DNA of 45,424 bases from CAYRMN01 sp964425575 (GTDB taxonomy: Bacteria > Patescibacteriota > Patescibacteriia > 2-12-FULL-60-25), in contig CAYRMN010000005.1 in NCBI GenBank assembly GCA_964425575.1, forward strand, positions 1 to 45,424. The letters are read 5' to 3'. Under the pieces are notes generated by a model. The model did not search any database. It was given only the letters and a program-made list of their open reading frames with translations, and was not told where the DNA came from. This document shows, one piece after another, positions 1 through 8,213 of this stretch. Positions within the stretch are counted from its first letter, which is position 1, and the number at the start of each line of letters is the position of its first letter. The position numbers were made by a program, and so were the translations under genes.

Positions 1-1
1 T

Positions 2-139
2 TTAAAATTTGATGAAAAAGAAATCATTGAATCTCGCTGGCTGACACTGGATGAAGCAAAAGAGCTTCCGATGTTCAACGCTACAAAGGCGTGTGTTGGG
101 TATGTACGAACCAAACAACAGGACCATGAGAGAGTATGA
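2..139 (+). CDS. Nudix hydrolase, C-terminal fragment (5' end outside window)
   Basis: The frame is open from the window edge to a TGA at 137-139 and reads about 45 residues. The segment EIIESRWLTLDEAKELPMF matches the usual C-terminal part of Nudix hydrolases, where an acidic stretch is followed by RW and a hydrophobic helix ending in LP. The Nudix box itself lies upstream of the window, so substrate and catalytic residues cannot be judged. The next gene begins about 100 bases later with its own ribosome binding site, so this one probably ends its transcription unit. Confidence 0.6.
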   Translation, partial: LKFDEKEIIESRWLTLDEAKELPMFNATKACVGYVRTKQQDHERV

Positions 140-245
140 CCAGGCGCCCCACGCATGAGCATCCAATAGTCTTGGTTGGGAACGTACCGCAACTCTTTTG
201 TATACAGGACAGGCATGTTATAAATCGCTCTACAGGAGGTGGATG

Positions 246-509
246 ATGGCCGATGAGTCAGAGATCGACGCTGCACGCCGTGAGGTTAAAGAATTAAGAG
301 CACAGCTTCAGTCCATGGTTGATGGGCTGGCAGAGAGTAACGCTGCAGCTTCGAACGTAGAACCCCAGGAACCAACCTGGGAGGAGCGGGCTCGGCAGGC
401 ATATCCCGATGGGCCACCAATCGGAGTCGAACGCCATGTGCATCGTGATTTTACGGGGTTCGGCGTTCAGCGAGGTCGTTTGCTGAGCGGATACACTCAA
501 CGTTTTTGA
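246..509 (+). CDS. Small hypothetical protein, accessory unit
   Basis: A strong AGGAGG at 234-239 precedes two adjacent ATG codons. The second, at 246, has the better six-base spacing and gives an 87-residue protein. Its first 35 residues are an acidic/basic amphipathic helix likely to form a coiled coil (DAARREVKELRAQLQ). The rest is Pro-, Gly- and Arg-rich with no recognised motif. A possible promoter is TTTTGT at 196 and TATAAA at 219, 17 bases apart. Downstream, CCTGTC (521-526) pairs with GACAGG (534-539) as a weak terminator-like hairpin. I do not recognise a family. It resembles the other single-gene units in this window that have strong ribosome binding sites. Confidence 0.6.
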   Translation: MADESEIDAARREVKELRAQLQSMVDGLAESNAAASNVEPQEPTWEERARQAYPDGPPIGVERHVHRDFTGFGVQRGRLLSGYTQRF

Positions 510-649
510 ACCTTCTCCCCCCTGTCGTGTCTAGACAGGAATCTCTCTCGCGACAGTATTCGTTGATAGTGCTTCGAGCGAGATATAAACATATGGGTGG
601 TCTGTGTATTGATTGACGCCTGGTTACGAGCGAACTGATTTCTTTGTGA

Positions 650-655
650 TATAAT
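650..655 (+). promoter_or_regulatory. Extended -10 promoter TGATATAAT
   Basis: A perfect TATAAT preceded by TGA forms an extended -10 element 35 bases before the ATG at 691. No good -35 is visible 16-18 bases upstream, which is typical of extended -10 promoters. Confidence 0.55.
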
Positions 656-690
656 TCATGCACCGAATTATTTTTTTTACAGAAGGTCGT

Positions 691-2004
691 ATGCGTTTCA
701 GAATGATCGTTCGTTTCGTTGGCATCCTGAGCGCAGTCCTTATGTGTTCCGTGCGGTTTGTCGCGCCAGCACACGCGGCAACAAATGTGTTAACGAATCC
801 AGGAGCTGAGCTGAATGGAACAGGATGGACAACGATTACAAATGGCGGCGATGGTATGAGCTACGATTTTGATGGCCTTGTACGCTCTGGTTCGAAATCA
901 TTTCAAACATCATATGGTCTCGACAGCATTTCTCAAACGGTAGATCTTTTTGCGCATGGGTACTCTGCAAATAGTTTGAGCACAGGTGCATCGATTACAT
1001 TTAGCGTATGGGTTGCGTCGCGTGGCGATCAGTCAATACGGTATTATGCGAAATTTTCTTTGCTTCAACAGGATGGAACAACCGTCGTTACATCAACGCA
1101 TTTTGGTTCTTCAGATGCATTGATCAGTGCCGATGCAGGAACGGATTGGACAGAGCTAACGTATACGTTTACGGGGTTTGGATCAGGTGTGCGATATGCG
1201 TACATCGAATTCGGTGGCCAAGACCAAAGTGTGTGGGCCGGACATTATGGGGCGCATTTTGACGATGCGTCAGTAACGGTTCCTTTTATTTCAAGCCAAC
1301 AAAGTGTGGAAGCAGGTGGTGGAAATCCTATGCCATCATGGGGATTTCTTCCGCCGAAAGGGCCGTTTTCTATCAGTTTGCATGACGGAACAGCAACGGT
1401 ACATGGTACAAACGTTCAATTAGATCTTTCCGCCAGTGACGATGTTGATCGTATGGCTCTTTCACGACGTTCTGATTTTGAGGGAAGTGGCATCGTTCCA
1501 TTTTCCACATCTCAAGCATGGTCGATTTGCGGGGGTGCGGTTTGTGAGCCTGGTACATATGATGTATATGCGAAATTTTATCAAGCATATGGTCTCTCAT
1601 CACCCGTACAACATATCGCGATTATGTATGCACCAGTAGATGTTGCTGCTCCAACCTCCACTCTACATACAGAATCGGCACTACGTTCAACGCGTAAAAT
1701 TGAAGCGCCTCTTTTTACCAGAAATCTCCATGTAGGAGATCGAGGAGAGGATGTTCAACGACTGCAAATATTTTTCAATATGCACGGGTATGTTCTTACG
1801 CCGGAGGGCGTTGGTTCACCGGGACGCGAAACAGATGTATTTGGTCCAATGTTGCGATCTGCGTTGATACATTTCCAAGAAATGAATGCGACGAAACTCC
1901 TTGCCCCTCTCGGAATGCAAAAGGGCACGGGATTTTTTGGAACGCGAACACGGGCGTTCATAAATGAGGTTTTGAGACAGGATCAGACAAAAGAAGGGGG
2001 TTGA
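691..2004 (+). CDS. Secreted protein with C-terminal peptidoglycan-binding domain
   Basis: I chose the ATG at 691 because a purine-rich AGAAGG sits just upstream and the protein then begins with a clean signal peptide ending APAHA near residue 29. It has 437 residues. The first third (GWTTITNGGDGMS through WAGHYGAHFDDASV) is a beta-rich carbohydrate-binding or F-box-associated-like fold. The middle is an Ig-like surface region. Residues about 345-430 contain LHVGDRGEDVQRLQ and GFFGTRTRAFI, the two halves of a PG_binding_1 repeat. It is likely exported and anchored to peptidoglycan. It ends in a bidirectional terminator shared with the convergent gene. The ligand is unknown. Confidence 0.75.
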   Translation: MRFRMIVRFVGILSAVLMCSVRFVAPAHAATNVLTNPGAELNGTGWTTITNGGDGMSYDFDGLVRSGSKSFQTSYGLDSISQTVDLFAHGYSANSLSTGASITFSVWVASRGDQSIRYYAKFSLLQQDGTTVVTSTHFGSSDALISADAGTDWTELTYTFTGFGSGVRYAYIEFGGQDQSVWAGHYGAHFDDASVTVPFISSQQSVEAGGGNPMPSWGFLPPKGPFSISLHDGTATVHGTNVQLDLSASDDVDRMALSRRSDFEGSGIVPFSTSQAWSICGGAVCEPGTYDVYAKFYQAYGLSSPVQHIAIMYAPVDVAAPTSTLHTESALRSTRKIEAPLFTRNLHVGDRGEDVQRLQIFFNMHGYVLTPEGVGSPGRETDVFGPMLRSALIHFQEMNATKLLAPLGMQKGTGFFGTRTRAFINEVLRQDQTKEGG

Positions 2005-2024
2005 TGACACGGTATTCAGTAAAT

Positions 2025-2054
2025 AAAATATCCTGGAAGATTCCAGGATATTTT
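2025..2054. terminator. Bidirectional intrinsic terminator
   Basis: The arms 2025-2038 and 2041-2054 are perfectly complementary over 14 bases, with an A-run on the left and a T-run on the right. The hairpin therefore works in both directions, between the convergent genes ending at 2004 (+) and 2063 (-). Confidence 0.85.
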
Positions 2055-2062
2055 ATGCTCGT

Positions 2063-2677
2063 TTATTTCATGGCTAGTTCAATGGAAGCGGCTTGATTAA
2101 TGGCGAGCGGCTTGTTCCAAAAATAGTTGGCATGACGGAAGGCGCGGGCAGCATAGCCGTTGTTTACATTACAGCTGTTGTGACATTGGACGGCATACGC
2201 AACATATTTTGGATAACTATGGGCTTCCATATAGGTCAGCGTCCAATTAGCCGAACAGACCAAATCTTCGGCACACGCAATTGAGATGTTATGAAGTTTA
2301 TAGTGAATTTGGAAATAGCCACGCGCACGACCTCCGTCGCCAATCGCGGTCGAAATATTTGAGGATTCGTTCCACAGCATACCAAGAAGCGTCTTGGCAC
2401 AATCCTGGCCATATCCCCGAGCGGTACACACGCGCAGTAGCACATCCTGAACGGTCGATTGAGCTGCTGGCTCTGTGATGGATTCGTCTTGAGCGATTGT
2501 TGTGTCAGGGTCGATGAGAACGACTTGTGACAATATGGCCTGATCGGCAAGTGATGCTGAATCAGCGGCGCGCGCGACCCCAATGTGGGAATTCGTAAAG
2601 GCGGACACCAACAGAAGAACTGCAATCAGTTTGCGTTGGCCAACGGTCAGCGTAGAGTTGAATTTGAGTGTCTTCAT
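2063..2677 (-). CDS. Exported lysozyme-like / lytic transglycosylase-like protein
   Basis: The frame extends upstream to 2791, but a good promoter lies inside that extension, so the start is placed at 2677, giving a 204-residue protein (MKTLKFNST...). Residues 1-38 form a signal peptide with a long hydrophobic core and an ARAAD cleavage region. The C-terminal domain has LWNESSN, where the Glu is the likely catalytic acid, then GDGGRARGYFQIH, which resembles the E-S...G-x-x-Q-I pattern of GH23/SLT-type lysozyme folds, and a TLTYMEAH helix. Four or more cysteines suggest disulfides outside the cell. The likely role is cell-wall remodelling, possibly together with the peptidoglycan-binding neighbour on the other strand. 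Confidence 0.65.
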   Translation of the reverse strand: MKTLKFNSTLTVGQRKLIAVLLLVSAFTNSHIGVARAADSASLADQAILSQVVLIDPDTTIAQDESITEPAAQSTVQDVLLRVCTARGYGQDCAKTLLGMLWNESSNISTAIGDGGRARGYFQIHYKLHNISIACAEDLVCSANWTLTYMEAHSYPKYVAYAVQCHNSCNVNNGYAARAFRHANYFWNKPLAINQAASIELAMK

Positions 2678-2726
2678 ATATGGGTTGTCTGATCCGCAGA
2701 TACTGGGTTGCGAATCATGACCAGAT

Positions 2727-2755
2727 AGTAAACCATATTTTACACTTCTTGTCAA
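2727..2755 (-). promoter_or_regulatory. Sigma-70 promoter for the lysozyme-like gene
   Basis: Read on the minus strand, TTGACA (2755-2750), a 17-base spacer and TTTACT (2732-2727) lie about 50 bases before the ATG at 2677. Its position inside the longer open frame is the main reason for rejecting the upstream start. Confidence 0.7.
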
Positions 2756-2925
2756 TCCTACTTTACTCATTTTATGGCTATGTTGAGCCAAAAGTGCTTA
2801 AATTAGCCCCAAAATACACATCAAAAAAGGCTTAACTAAGAGGTTCCGCCTGTCATTCCCTTGAAAGAGGAAATCTTGATCTGATGAGAGAGGTGAGATT
2901 CCACTGTGATAGACTGACGCCTATG

Positions 2926-3462
2926 GCATACAAGATTCCTGAACCACCAGAAGAGCTTTTGCGTCAGTTTGATAAGGACGGCAACGAGGTCGAGCCGCGG
3001 ACGCGGCAGTGGATGTGGGATCATCCGGACTATGAGCCTTATCACGCCACTGGAACGATCTGGCTCATCAATTCGCACGGCCAGATTCTTTTTTCCAAAC
3101 GATCAGAACTGTTAAAAGGCAGTCCTGGCAAGTGGCAGACAATGTTCGGCGGCAAAGTGTCGGCTGGATCGACCTGTCGCGAGACCGCTATCCGCGAACT
3201 TGAAGAAGAAGCGGGCATTGTGCCGGATTCAGAGAAATTATTTTTAGTAGAGGAGTCACCACGTTTTGCCAGATATATTTATCCGTTTGATGGAGATGTG
3301 AGTGATCTGTGCTTTCATGATGGAGAGGTGACGGCAGCGCGTTGGATGAGCCTTGAAGAGTATCAGCAGGAAGTCCAAGAGCATCCGGAAGAATGGTGCA
3401 ACCCCATCAAACCGCACCAGGAGATAATGATTAAAAAATGGATTGTTACGCATTGTGTTTGA
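2926..3462 (+). CDS. Nudix hydrolase, isopentenyl-diphosphate isomerase-like
   Basis: The protein starts MAYKIPEPPEELL and has 178 residues. An in-frame ATG at 2884 would add 14 residues that do not resemble the family. The Nudix box runs from GGKVSAG to RELEEEAGI near residues 75-97. The REUXEEXGU core is intact, but the first conserved Glu of the box is Ser. The N-terminal layout (acidic segment, GTIWLINSHGQILFSKRS) is that of the Nudix subgroup containing IDI-like enzymes. The substrate cannot be assigned. The next gene starts 16 bases downstream, so the two are probably co-transcribed. A short repeat-like hairpin (2850-2877) lies just upstream. Confidence 0.7.
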   Translation, partial: AYKIPEPPEELLRQFDKDGNEVEPRTRQWMWDHPDYEPYHATGTIWLINSHGQILFSKRSELLKGSPGKWQTMFGGKVSAGSTCRETAIRELEEEAGIVPDSEKLFLVEESPRFARYIYPFDGDVSDLCFHDGEVTAARWMSLEEYQQEVQEHPEEWCNPIKPHQEIMIKKWIVTHCV

Positions 3463-3478
3463 CTATGATGCTCCCACT

Positions 3479-4192
3479 ATGAGCCCTATTGAATTAAATA
3501 CAGACTATTGGAGCGGAATTCCGATGGATGAGATTATTGGTCGGAATGCGGAACCCGGCGCGGAGTTTCTTCAGCAGGTACCCCTCGAAAGCCAGATATT
3601 GGATCTGGGATGCGGACAGGGAGGAACCGCTGAATCGCTTTCGGCCCAGGGCTATCGTGTCACGGCCATTGATGTAAATAGAGATGCAATCTTGCAAGGT
3701 CGACAACGAAAGAGCGGCGTTACGTATCTGGTAGGGGACGTATTGCAGGGATTGCCGTGTGGTGATGCATCGTTTGATGCCATCGTTCTTTCATTCGTAT
3801 TGGTTAATATCATTCCGTTTTCAGAACGACGGAAAGCACTTCAAGAAATGACACGCCTATTGAAGCCAGCGGGCGTGGCGTGGGTCAATGAAGGTACGAT
3901 TTCGGAAGAATATGGGCGGCGATATACGCTCTGTCGTCCATACACCGGCGAAGACCACTCTTTTTTTGTTTATCGTGAACGGGGACTCTCAAAAGAAATT
4001 CAAACTTCTGAGCAACTGGCCCAAGCCATCGCCGACCACAAAGTTGCGAGAATCGCTCACCATTTTAGCGATGACGAGTTACGAGACCTGTTTGCCGGAT
4101 TCAAAGAAGTTTTTCATGCAGCCTCGGTCACTGCCTCGCCGAACAGTCATCTAAAAATAAACATGTCGACCTTTTTGTTTCAGAAAAGATGA
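3479..4192 (+). CDS. Class I SAM-dependent methyltransferase
   Basis: This 237-residue Rossmann-fold methyltransferase starts at the ATG at 3479. An in-frame upstream start at 3443 would overlap the preceding gene. Motif I is ILDLGCGQGGTAESL near residue 39. The acidic motif II is VTAIDVNRDA, and the post-II region reads YLVGDVLQGLP. LLKPAGVAWV is the usual motif VI strand. This is the Methyltransf_11/25 type that acts on small molecules or lipids. No substrate-specific feature is visible. Proximity to a Nudix gene is common for such proteins and is not informative. Confidence 0.75.
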   Translation: MSPIELNTDYWSGIPMDEIIGRNAEPGAEFLQQVPLESQILDLGCGQGGTAESLSAQGYRVTAIDVNRDAILQGRQRKSGVTYLVGDVLQGLPCGDASFDAIVLSFVLVNIIPFSERRKALQEMTRLLKPAGVAWVNEGTISEEYGRRYTLCRPYTGEDHSFFVYRERGLSKEIQTSEQLAQAIADHKVARIAHHFSDDELRDLFAGFKEVFHAASVTASPNSHLKINMSTFLFQKR

Positions 4193-4233
4193 TTCAAGGG
4201 AAGCGTTGTTCGCTTGTATCTTTTCAGATGTTC

Positions 4234-4362
4234 TTGTATTGTTTTTACATGGTTCGATTATTTGTCGTATCCCGTCGTACCAACCCTCTCATCGAGAGCG
4301 GGTTGTGTTGATGCGTCGTCGTGCGTCATGAGCAAAGTCCCCTCTCGAAAGAGAGGTTTTTT
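4234..4362 (+). promoter_or_regulatory. Attenuator-like leader with short Arg-rich peptide
   Basis: The leader runs from a weak promoter (TTGTAT 4234, 17 bases, ATTATT 4257) to an intrinsic terminator (CCTCTC 4341-4346, GAAA, GAGAGG 4351-4356, then six T) just before the gene at 4394. An earlier hairpin (AACCC 4282 with GGGTT 4300, inner TCTC/GAGA) shares CCTCTC/GAGAG sequence with the terminator, so the two could exchange strands. Between them, ATG 4311 to TGA 4329-4331 encodes MRRRAS with three consecutive CGT codons. The architecture is seen directly; regulation is inference. Confidence 0.45.
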
Positions 4363-4393
4363 GTTTGTGGGCACTCAACGAGGAGATACAATC

Positions 4394-4843
4394 ATGAATG
4401 ATTCGAATCGGGATACTGAACTGTTAATAGGACGCTGTGCAACAGGTACATTCATGGACTATCACTATGTCGCCGATGTGCATCCATGCGATCGGCACTG
4501 TCCATGTGTGTTGCATTCTATTCCAATCGAAAGCGTCACGAGTCACGGGCATTTTGATCTCTGTGAGGTATTAGACGTTTCGGAAATCTACTTGTTTCCA
4601 CTGCAATCAATGGAGGCGTTGCGCTTTCTGTTCGAGGTGCGCATAAAGGCGGCACATCCATCGGTGAGCTGGTGGAAGGCCTCGATCTACCAGGACGTGC
4701 TCGATCGATTCGGTGAATTCCGTCATGCGACCTATCCGCTTGTTGAGTCAGCCACGGCTGCCGAATGTAGGATCATGAATGATTTTGTGCGTACGCTCCA
4801 GTTCACGCATCCATATCAGGAAATTATCCGCCTTGGTAGGTGA
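4394..4843 (+). CDS. Hypothetical Cys/His-rich protein, accessory unit
   Basis: The start ATG at 4394 is preceded by GAGGAG. The product has 149 residues. Near residues 30-60 it has a dense Cys/His cluster (DVHPCDRHCPCVLH, then SHGHFDLCEV) that could bind metal. The C-terminal half is helical (SMEALRFLFEVRIKAAHP, MNDFVRTLQF). I recognise no family. It sits behind the attenuator-like leader and is followed by a large surface-protein gene with its own promoter, so it is a single-gene unit. Confidence 0.55.
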   Translation: MNDSNRDTELLIGRCATGTFMDYHYVADVHPCDRHCPCVLHSIPIESVTSHGHFDLCEVLDVSEIYLFPLQSMEALRFLFEVRIKAAHPSVSWWKASIYQDVLDRFGEFRHATYPLVESATAAECRIMNDFVRTLQFTHPYQEIIRLGR

Positions 4844-4910
4844 TCTCTCTTTGACCTGAGCACGTCATAAAACCGCTCATCTAGACCCCTTTTTTGAATG
4901 TCACCCCTCC

Positions 4911-4939
4911 TTTACAAAACGGTCTTTTTGATGTATCGT
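4911..4939 (+). promoter_or_regulatory. Sigma-70 promoter for the large surface protein
   Basis: TTTACA (4911-4916), a 17-base spacer and TATCGT (4934-4939) end only nine bases before the ATG at 4949. The transcript is predicted to be nearly leaderless, which fixes the start at 4949 rather than 4898. Confidence 0.6.
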
Positions 4940-4948
4940 ATTATTAAT

Positions 4949-7828
4949 ATGTCTACTTCTCTTCTCAAGAAAGTGTGTTCTTATAGCGTTGCGGTTTTTG
5001 TTCTGGCATTTTTTTCGTTTACGAGAGCTACGCCCGTTGCCAAGGCGGCCATTCTCGCGAACTCAAACGCAACGATAACGGTCATCGATGCATCGAATTT
5101 GCCTTTAAAAAATGCAGATGTACGAATCATTCATTTGCTAAGTGGACAACTGGCTGATGATTTTAGCAAGGCCGATCCTTCACAGAATGCAAAGGGAATG
5201 ACTGATGCACTAGGAAGAACATATTTTCATATCAGTTCTCCGGTCGGGTTTGATCCAGGTCCGTATTTAGTCCAAGCCTCCTATCAGGGTGGCGAAGTCA
5301 TGGCTGCCGGATTGCTCTTCAGCTCCTTTGTCGACACCAAGAAGATCACCATCAAATTACCCTATGTAAATCCGACGGTTCCGAATTTTACATTGAAGGT
5401 TGTAGATGCCCAGAACAAACCTTTGAAGTTCTCTCATGTCTACATCACTAAGCTGCCTCTTCAGGGTATCTATAATATAGATGTTGATAAGAACCAAATT
5501 GTTGATAACCTTTTGAAACCGGGTACACACGATGCGGAGATTGTGACGGATGACTCTGGTATTGCTAGGTTTTTTCTTTCGCCGAGTCCGCTTGACTATC
5601 AGTATACTATTGTAAAAGGAGACATTCTAAAGGAGCCAGGCTTCTCTGCGAATGGGTCATTCAAGCTGGCTAATTATGATGCATCACAGTCAGTCACAAA
5701 AAAACTTACTGGCGTGAATCCTTTGCCTGACCTCCATGTAAAGGTAGTAGATGCAAAAAATTTGCCCGTGAAAGGTGCGCAAGTGGAGGTCATAAATGTA
5801 AAAAAAGGAAAGGTTGCGTACGACTTTACAAATGGTGAGGGGGTGGTGGGTGGAGCTGCGAATGCAGTACATGTTACGAATTCTAACGGTCAGGCCGGGT
5901 TTTTTATTCATCCAAGCTACGAGCCCACCATCTCGAACCAATTTACTGTTCGGGTGTCATACATGAACGGTCCGGTATCCGTCGGATTTGTGTATTTCTC
6001 CGCACCATCTGAAACGAAGAACGTGACGATAAAGTTACCATACATGAATCTCAGTGCGCCGAATGTTGAATTCAAGGTGGTGGATGATGAAGGGGTGCCA
6101 TTGAAAGGCCGACGCGTCCTGCTTTTTCCCGGGAAAAGCGGCGATGATTTTGACCAAGAACATACGGCCGATGACCTGCTCCATCCAAATGCCCAAGATG
6201 TTCCATTTAAGTGGCAAGATCATCCAGATATAACCTACGGAGGCTCTTCAGAAGGGTACTATGATTATAAGGACACCTCTCACGTCTATTTTCAGCGCGA
6301 TGCGTTTGGCACCACGGATGCTGCGGGAAAGGTTGGTTTTGTAGTGGAACCTGGCAAGTTTTATTCCTATCGTGTCGAAGGCTTTACGCCCGGCCAAGAA
6401 AATCCTCAGCTTTTTATTCCTGACTACGTCAAGCATCCCGTGACCGTAAAATTGACATCTTCTGACCTGGCGGATGCGAATTTTTTGGTGAAAGTCGTTG
6501 ACGCCAATCAAAAACCTCTGTCTGGTGTATCGGTGGTGGTACTGAATCCAAATGCTGGACCTGGGCAGAGCAAATTTGCTCAGGATGTGAGCTACGGTCC
6601 TGGTAAAGATGCAAAGGGTACAACGAATAATAAGGGAAGAGTTAGCTTTGAATTGGCTCCTTCTATTTGGTATCAGTATCGAGTAGGGAATGAGCTTGAT
6701 GCTCCGGGTTTTATGGTGCAAGGAGCAGTTGGACCTCTCGAATCTCCTAAGCTTCGTACCATCCGTTTATGGGCCAAGAACGCCGTGCCAAATGTGAATG
6801 TCGTGGTGAAAGATGCGAACGGTCTTGTTTTGAAAAATGCGGATGTAGAAATAGTACATACATTGAATGCAACTCCAGCCTTCAACTTTCTTTCAAAGAC
6901 TTCACAGAGTCCAGCCAAAGGAAAAACAAATAATAAGGGGAAGATTGGTTTTCTGTTGAACCCTCCGGACAGCGCGACTGATCCAGGCCCCTATTTTGTT
7001 CGCGTGTCTTATAAGGGCGGCGTGACGATTTTGTCTGGCTTAAACTTCTCCGCTCCTACCTATACGGCCAAGAGTGTTACGGTTCAGCTGCCCTATGTAA
7101 ATAATGCGACCAATGTTCAGGCGAATGTAATGGATCAATCAAACCACACGATTAAGAACGCCACCGTTCGTTTTTTTCTTGGCTTAAATACGCAGACCAT
7201 GGCGAATGATCTAAAGCATCCTGGAGACCATGATGCGCAAACGCCAACCGATGCTTCGGGCAATGCGTATATGCACCTCGGAAAAGGCACCTATACCTAC
7301 ACCATTGAAGCCCCTGGCTTTACGAAGTTTCAAGGAGCCTTCGCCTTGGATAAAACAGCCTACGTTTTTCACGTCAAATTAAGCGAAGTACCAAAGTTAC
7401 TCCTGCCTGAATTGCCAGAGTGTCAAAACTGTCAGGTTCCTCCGACCGTTCCAGCGGTGACCACCACCCCGCCAGTCGTCGTCCCGCCCGTTGTGCCTCA
7501 GGCAAAATTTCCAACCTCACTTCAACTTATTGCGCTTGGTTCTCTGTCTCTTTCGACCGGCCAAAGCTCACCGATGGAAGCGAAGGTGACCTATAACACG
7601 GGTTCGGTATCGTATGTTACTCCTCAGTGCGCCTGGTCAGTTTCTGATCCACAAAAAGCGCAGGTCTCGAATGGAGCGTTTCTTGCGCTGTCAGGCATAG
7701 GTCAAGTCGCAGTGCTGTGTGAATATCAGGAAGCAGGCAAGCTGGTGAAGGGCTTACTAACCTTTGATATTACGCTTGACCCGGCCTTGGTGCCGGTGGG
7801 TGGAGGTAGTGTTGCACCGCATCGCTAA
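4949..7828 (+). CDS. Large secreted protein with seven repeated Ig-like/carboxypeptidase-regulatory-like modules
   Basis: The protein has 959 residues from the promoter-supported ATG. Residues 1-34 are a signal peptide (VAVFVLAFFSF...AKAA). Seven modules of roughly 100-140 residues start near residues 40, 146, 260, 371, 510, 614 and 721. Each opens with a variant of VKVVDANxxPLKGAxV, has a DA.G.T..G...F.L segment and closes with LPY or KLT. This is the pattern of CarboxypepD_reg/Big-type beta-sandwich repeats in surface proteins. A CQNCQ motif and a Pro/Val-rich linker follow, then a final beta domain with two Cys. It is likely a cell-surface stalk or adhesin. The binding partner is unknown. 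Confidence 0.7.
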   Translation: MSTSLLKKVCSYSVAVFVLAFFSFTRATPVAKAAILANSNATITVIDASNLPLKNADVRIIHLLSGQLADDFSKADPSQNAKGMTDALGRTYFHISSPVGFDPGPYLVQASYQGGEVMAAGLLFSSFVDTKKITIKLPYVNPTVPNFTLKVVDAQNKPLKFSHVYITKLPLQGIYNIDVDKNQIVDNLLKPGTHDAEIVTDDSGIARFFLSPSPLDYQYTIVKGDILKEPGFSANGSFKLANYDASQSVTKKLTGVNPLPDLHVKVVDAKNLPVKGAQVEVINVKKGKVAYDFTNGEGVVGGAANAVHVTNSNGQAGFFIHPSYEPTISNQFTVRVSYMNGPVSVGFVYFSAPSETKNVTIKLPYMNLSAPNVEFKVVDDEGVPLKGRRVLLFPGKSGDDFDQEHTADDLLHPNAQDVPFKWQDHPDITYGGSSEGYYDYKDTSHVYFQRDAFGTTDAAGKVGFVVEPGKFYSYRVEGFTPGQENPQLFIPDYVKHPVTVKLTSSDLADANFLVKVVDANQKPLSGVSVVVLNPNAGPGQSKFAQDVSYGPGKDAKGTTNNKGRVSFELAPSIWYQYRVGNELDAPGFMVQGAVGPLESPKLRTIRLWAKNAVPNVNVVVKDANGLVLKNADVEIVHTLNATPAFNFLSKTSQSPAKGKTNNKGKIGFLLNPPDSATDPGPYFVRVSYKGGVTILSGLNFSAPTYTAKSVTVQLPYVNNATNVQANVMDQSNHTIKNATVRFFLGLNTQTMANDLKHPGDHDAQTPTDASGNAYMHLGKGTYTYTIEAPGFTKFQGAFALDKTAYVFHVKLSEVPKLLLPELPECQNCQVPPTVPAVTTTPPVVVPPVVPQAKFPTSLQLIALGSLSLSTGQSSPMEAKVTYNTGSVSYVTPQCAWSVSDPQKAQVSNGAFLALSGIGQVAVLCEYQEAGKLVKGLLTFDITLDPALVPVGGGSVAPHR

Positions 7829-7851
7829 ATGTATCCATCATCATGATAGTT

Positions 7852-7940
7852 GTAGGGGGCAGACCAATGTGTCTGCCCTTTTAAGAATATTCCAATTCGA
7901 TGGGTCCTTTAGAAGGGCGAACACATGGGTTCGCCCCTAC
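7852..7940. repeat. Palindromic repeat element, GTAGGGGC family (composite)
   Basis: The element begins GTAGGGG and ends CCCCTAC. It contains two hairpins, GGGCAGAC/GTCTGCCC and GGGCGAAC/GTTCGCCC. The first is followed by TTTTAAG and may also terminate the gene ending at 7828. It belongs to the same family as 10441, 21255, 27039, 32163 and 32371. It occupies the first part of the gene-poor stretch 7829-8213; the rest of that stretch is a structured leader and a possible 41-codon frame. Confidence 0.7.
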
Positions 7941-8046
7941 GAAAAATCATGCAATCACATCTGGGCCATTGATATTGACCAAAACTCCGTTTAATGCTTC
8001 CTTTGTTCATTAAAATAAACATAAATTGCTCTTTAGTATTCCTGGC

Positions 8047-8091
8047 AGACAGCAATGAAGAAACGAACCGCTCGCTGTTTTATTGCTGTCT
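8047..8091 (+). promoter_or_regulatory. Long inverted repeat in the leader of the gene at 8214
   Basis: AGACAGCAAT (8047-8056) and ATTGCTGTCT (8082-8091) are perfectly complementary ten-base arms around a 25-base loop. There is no T-run, so it is not an ordinary terminator. It overlaps the start of a possible small coding frame and could occlude it. Confidence 0.5.
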
Positions 8092-8180
8092 ACCATGCAA
8101 CGAGGCAATCGGTACGTTTTGCTACCGCAGTCAAAGAGAGCGTTCCTTTTGGAATTGAATACGCTTTGGCTGAAAAGTGA
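8055..8180 (+). CDS. Possible 41-residue small protein
   Basis: ATG 8055 to TGA 8178 encodes a basic 41-residue peptide beginning MKKRTARCF and ending YALAEK. Its composition looks like coding sequence. There is no good ribosome binding site, and its start codon lies in the left arm of the 8047-8091 inverted repeat. It could be a leader peptide for the accessory gene 34 bases downstream, a free-standing small protein, or chance. Confidence 0.3.
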   Translation: MKKRTARCFIAVYHATRQSVRFATAVKESVPFGIEYALAEK

Positions 8181-8213
8181 ATGATCATCCACATCCAGAC
8201 CCTGGAGGTCCCC

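Noticed and set aside
2850..2877. TGTCATTCCC with an AGAGGAAAT partner, resembling a repeat end; a similar motif occurs at 36758
   Set aside because: Only one weak hairpin is present, without the opposite end; too short to call an element.
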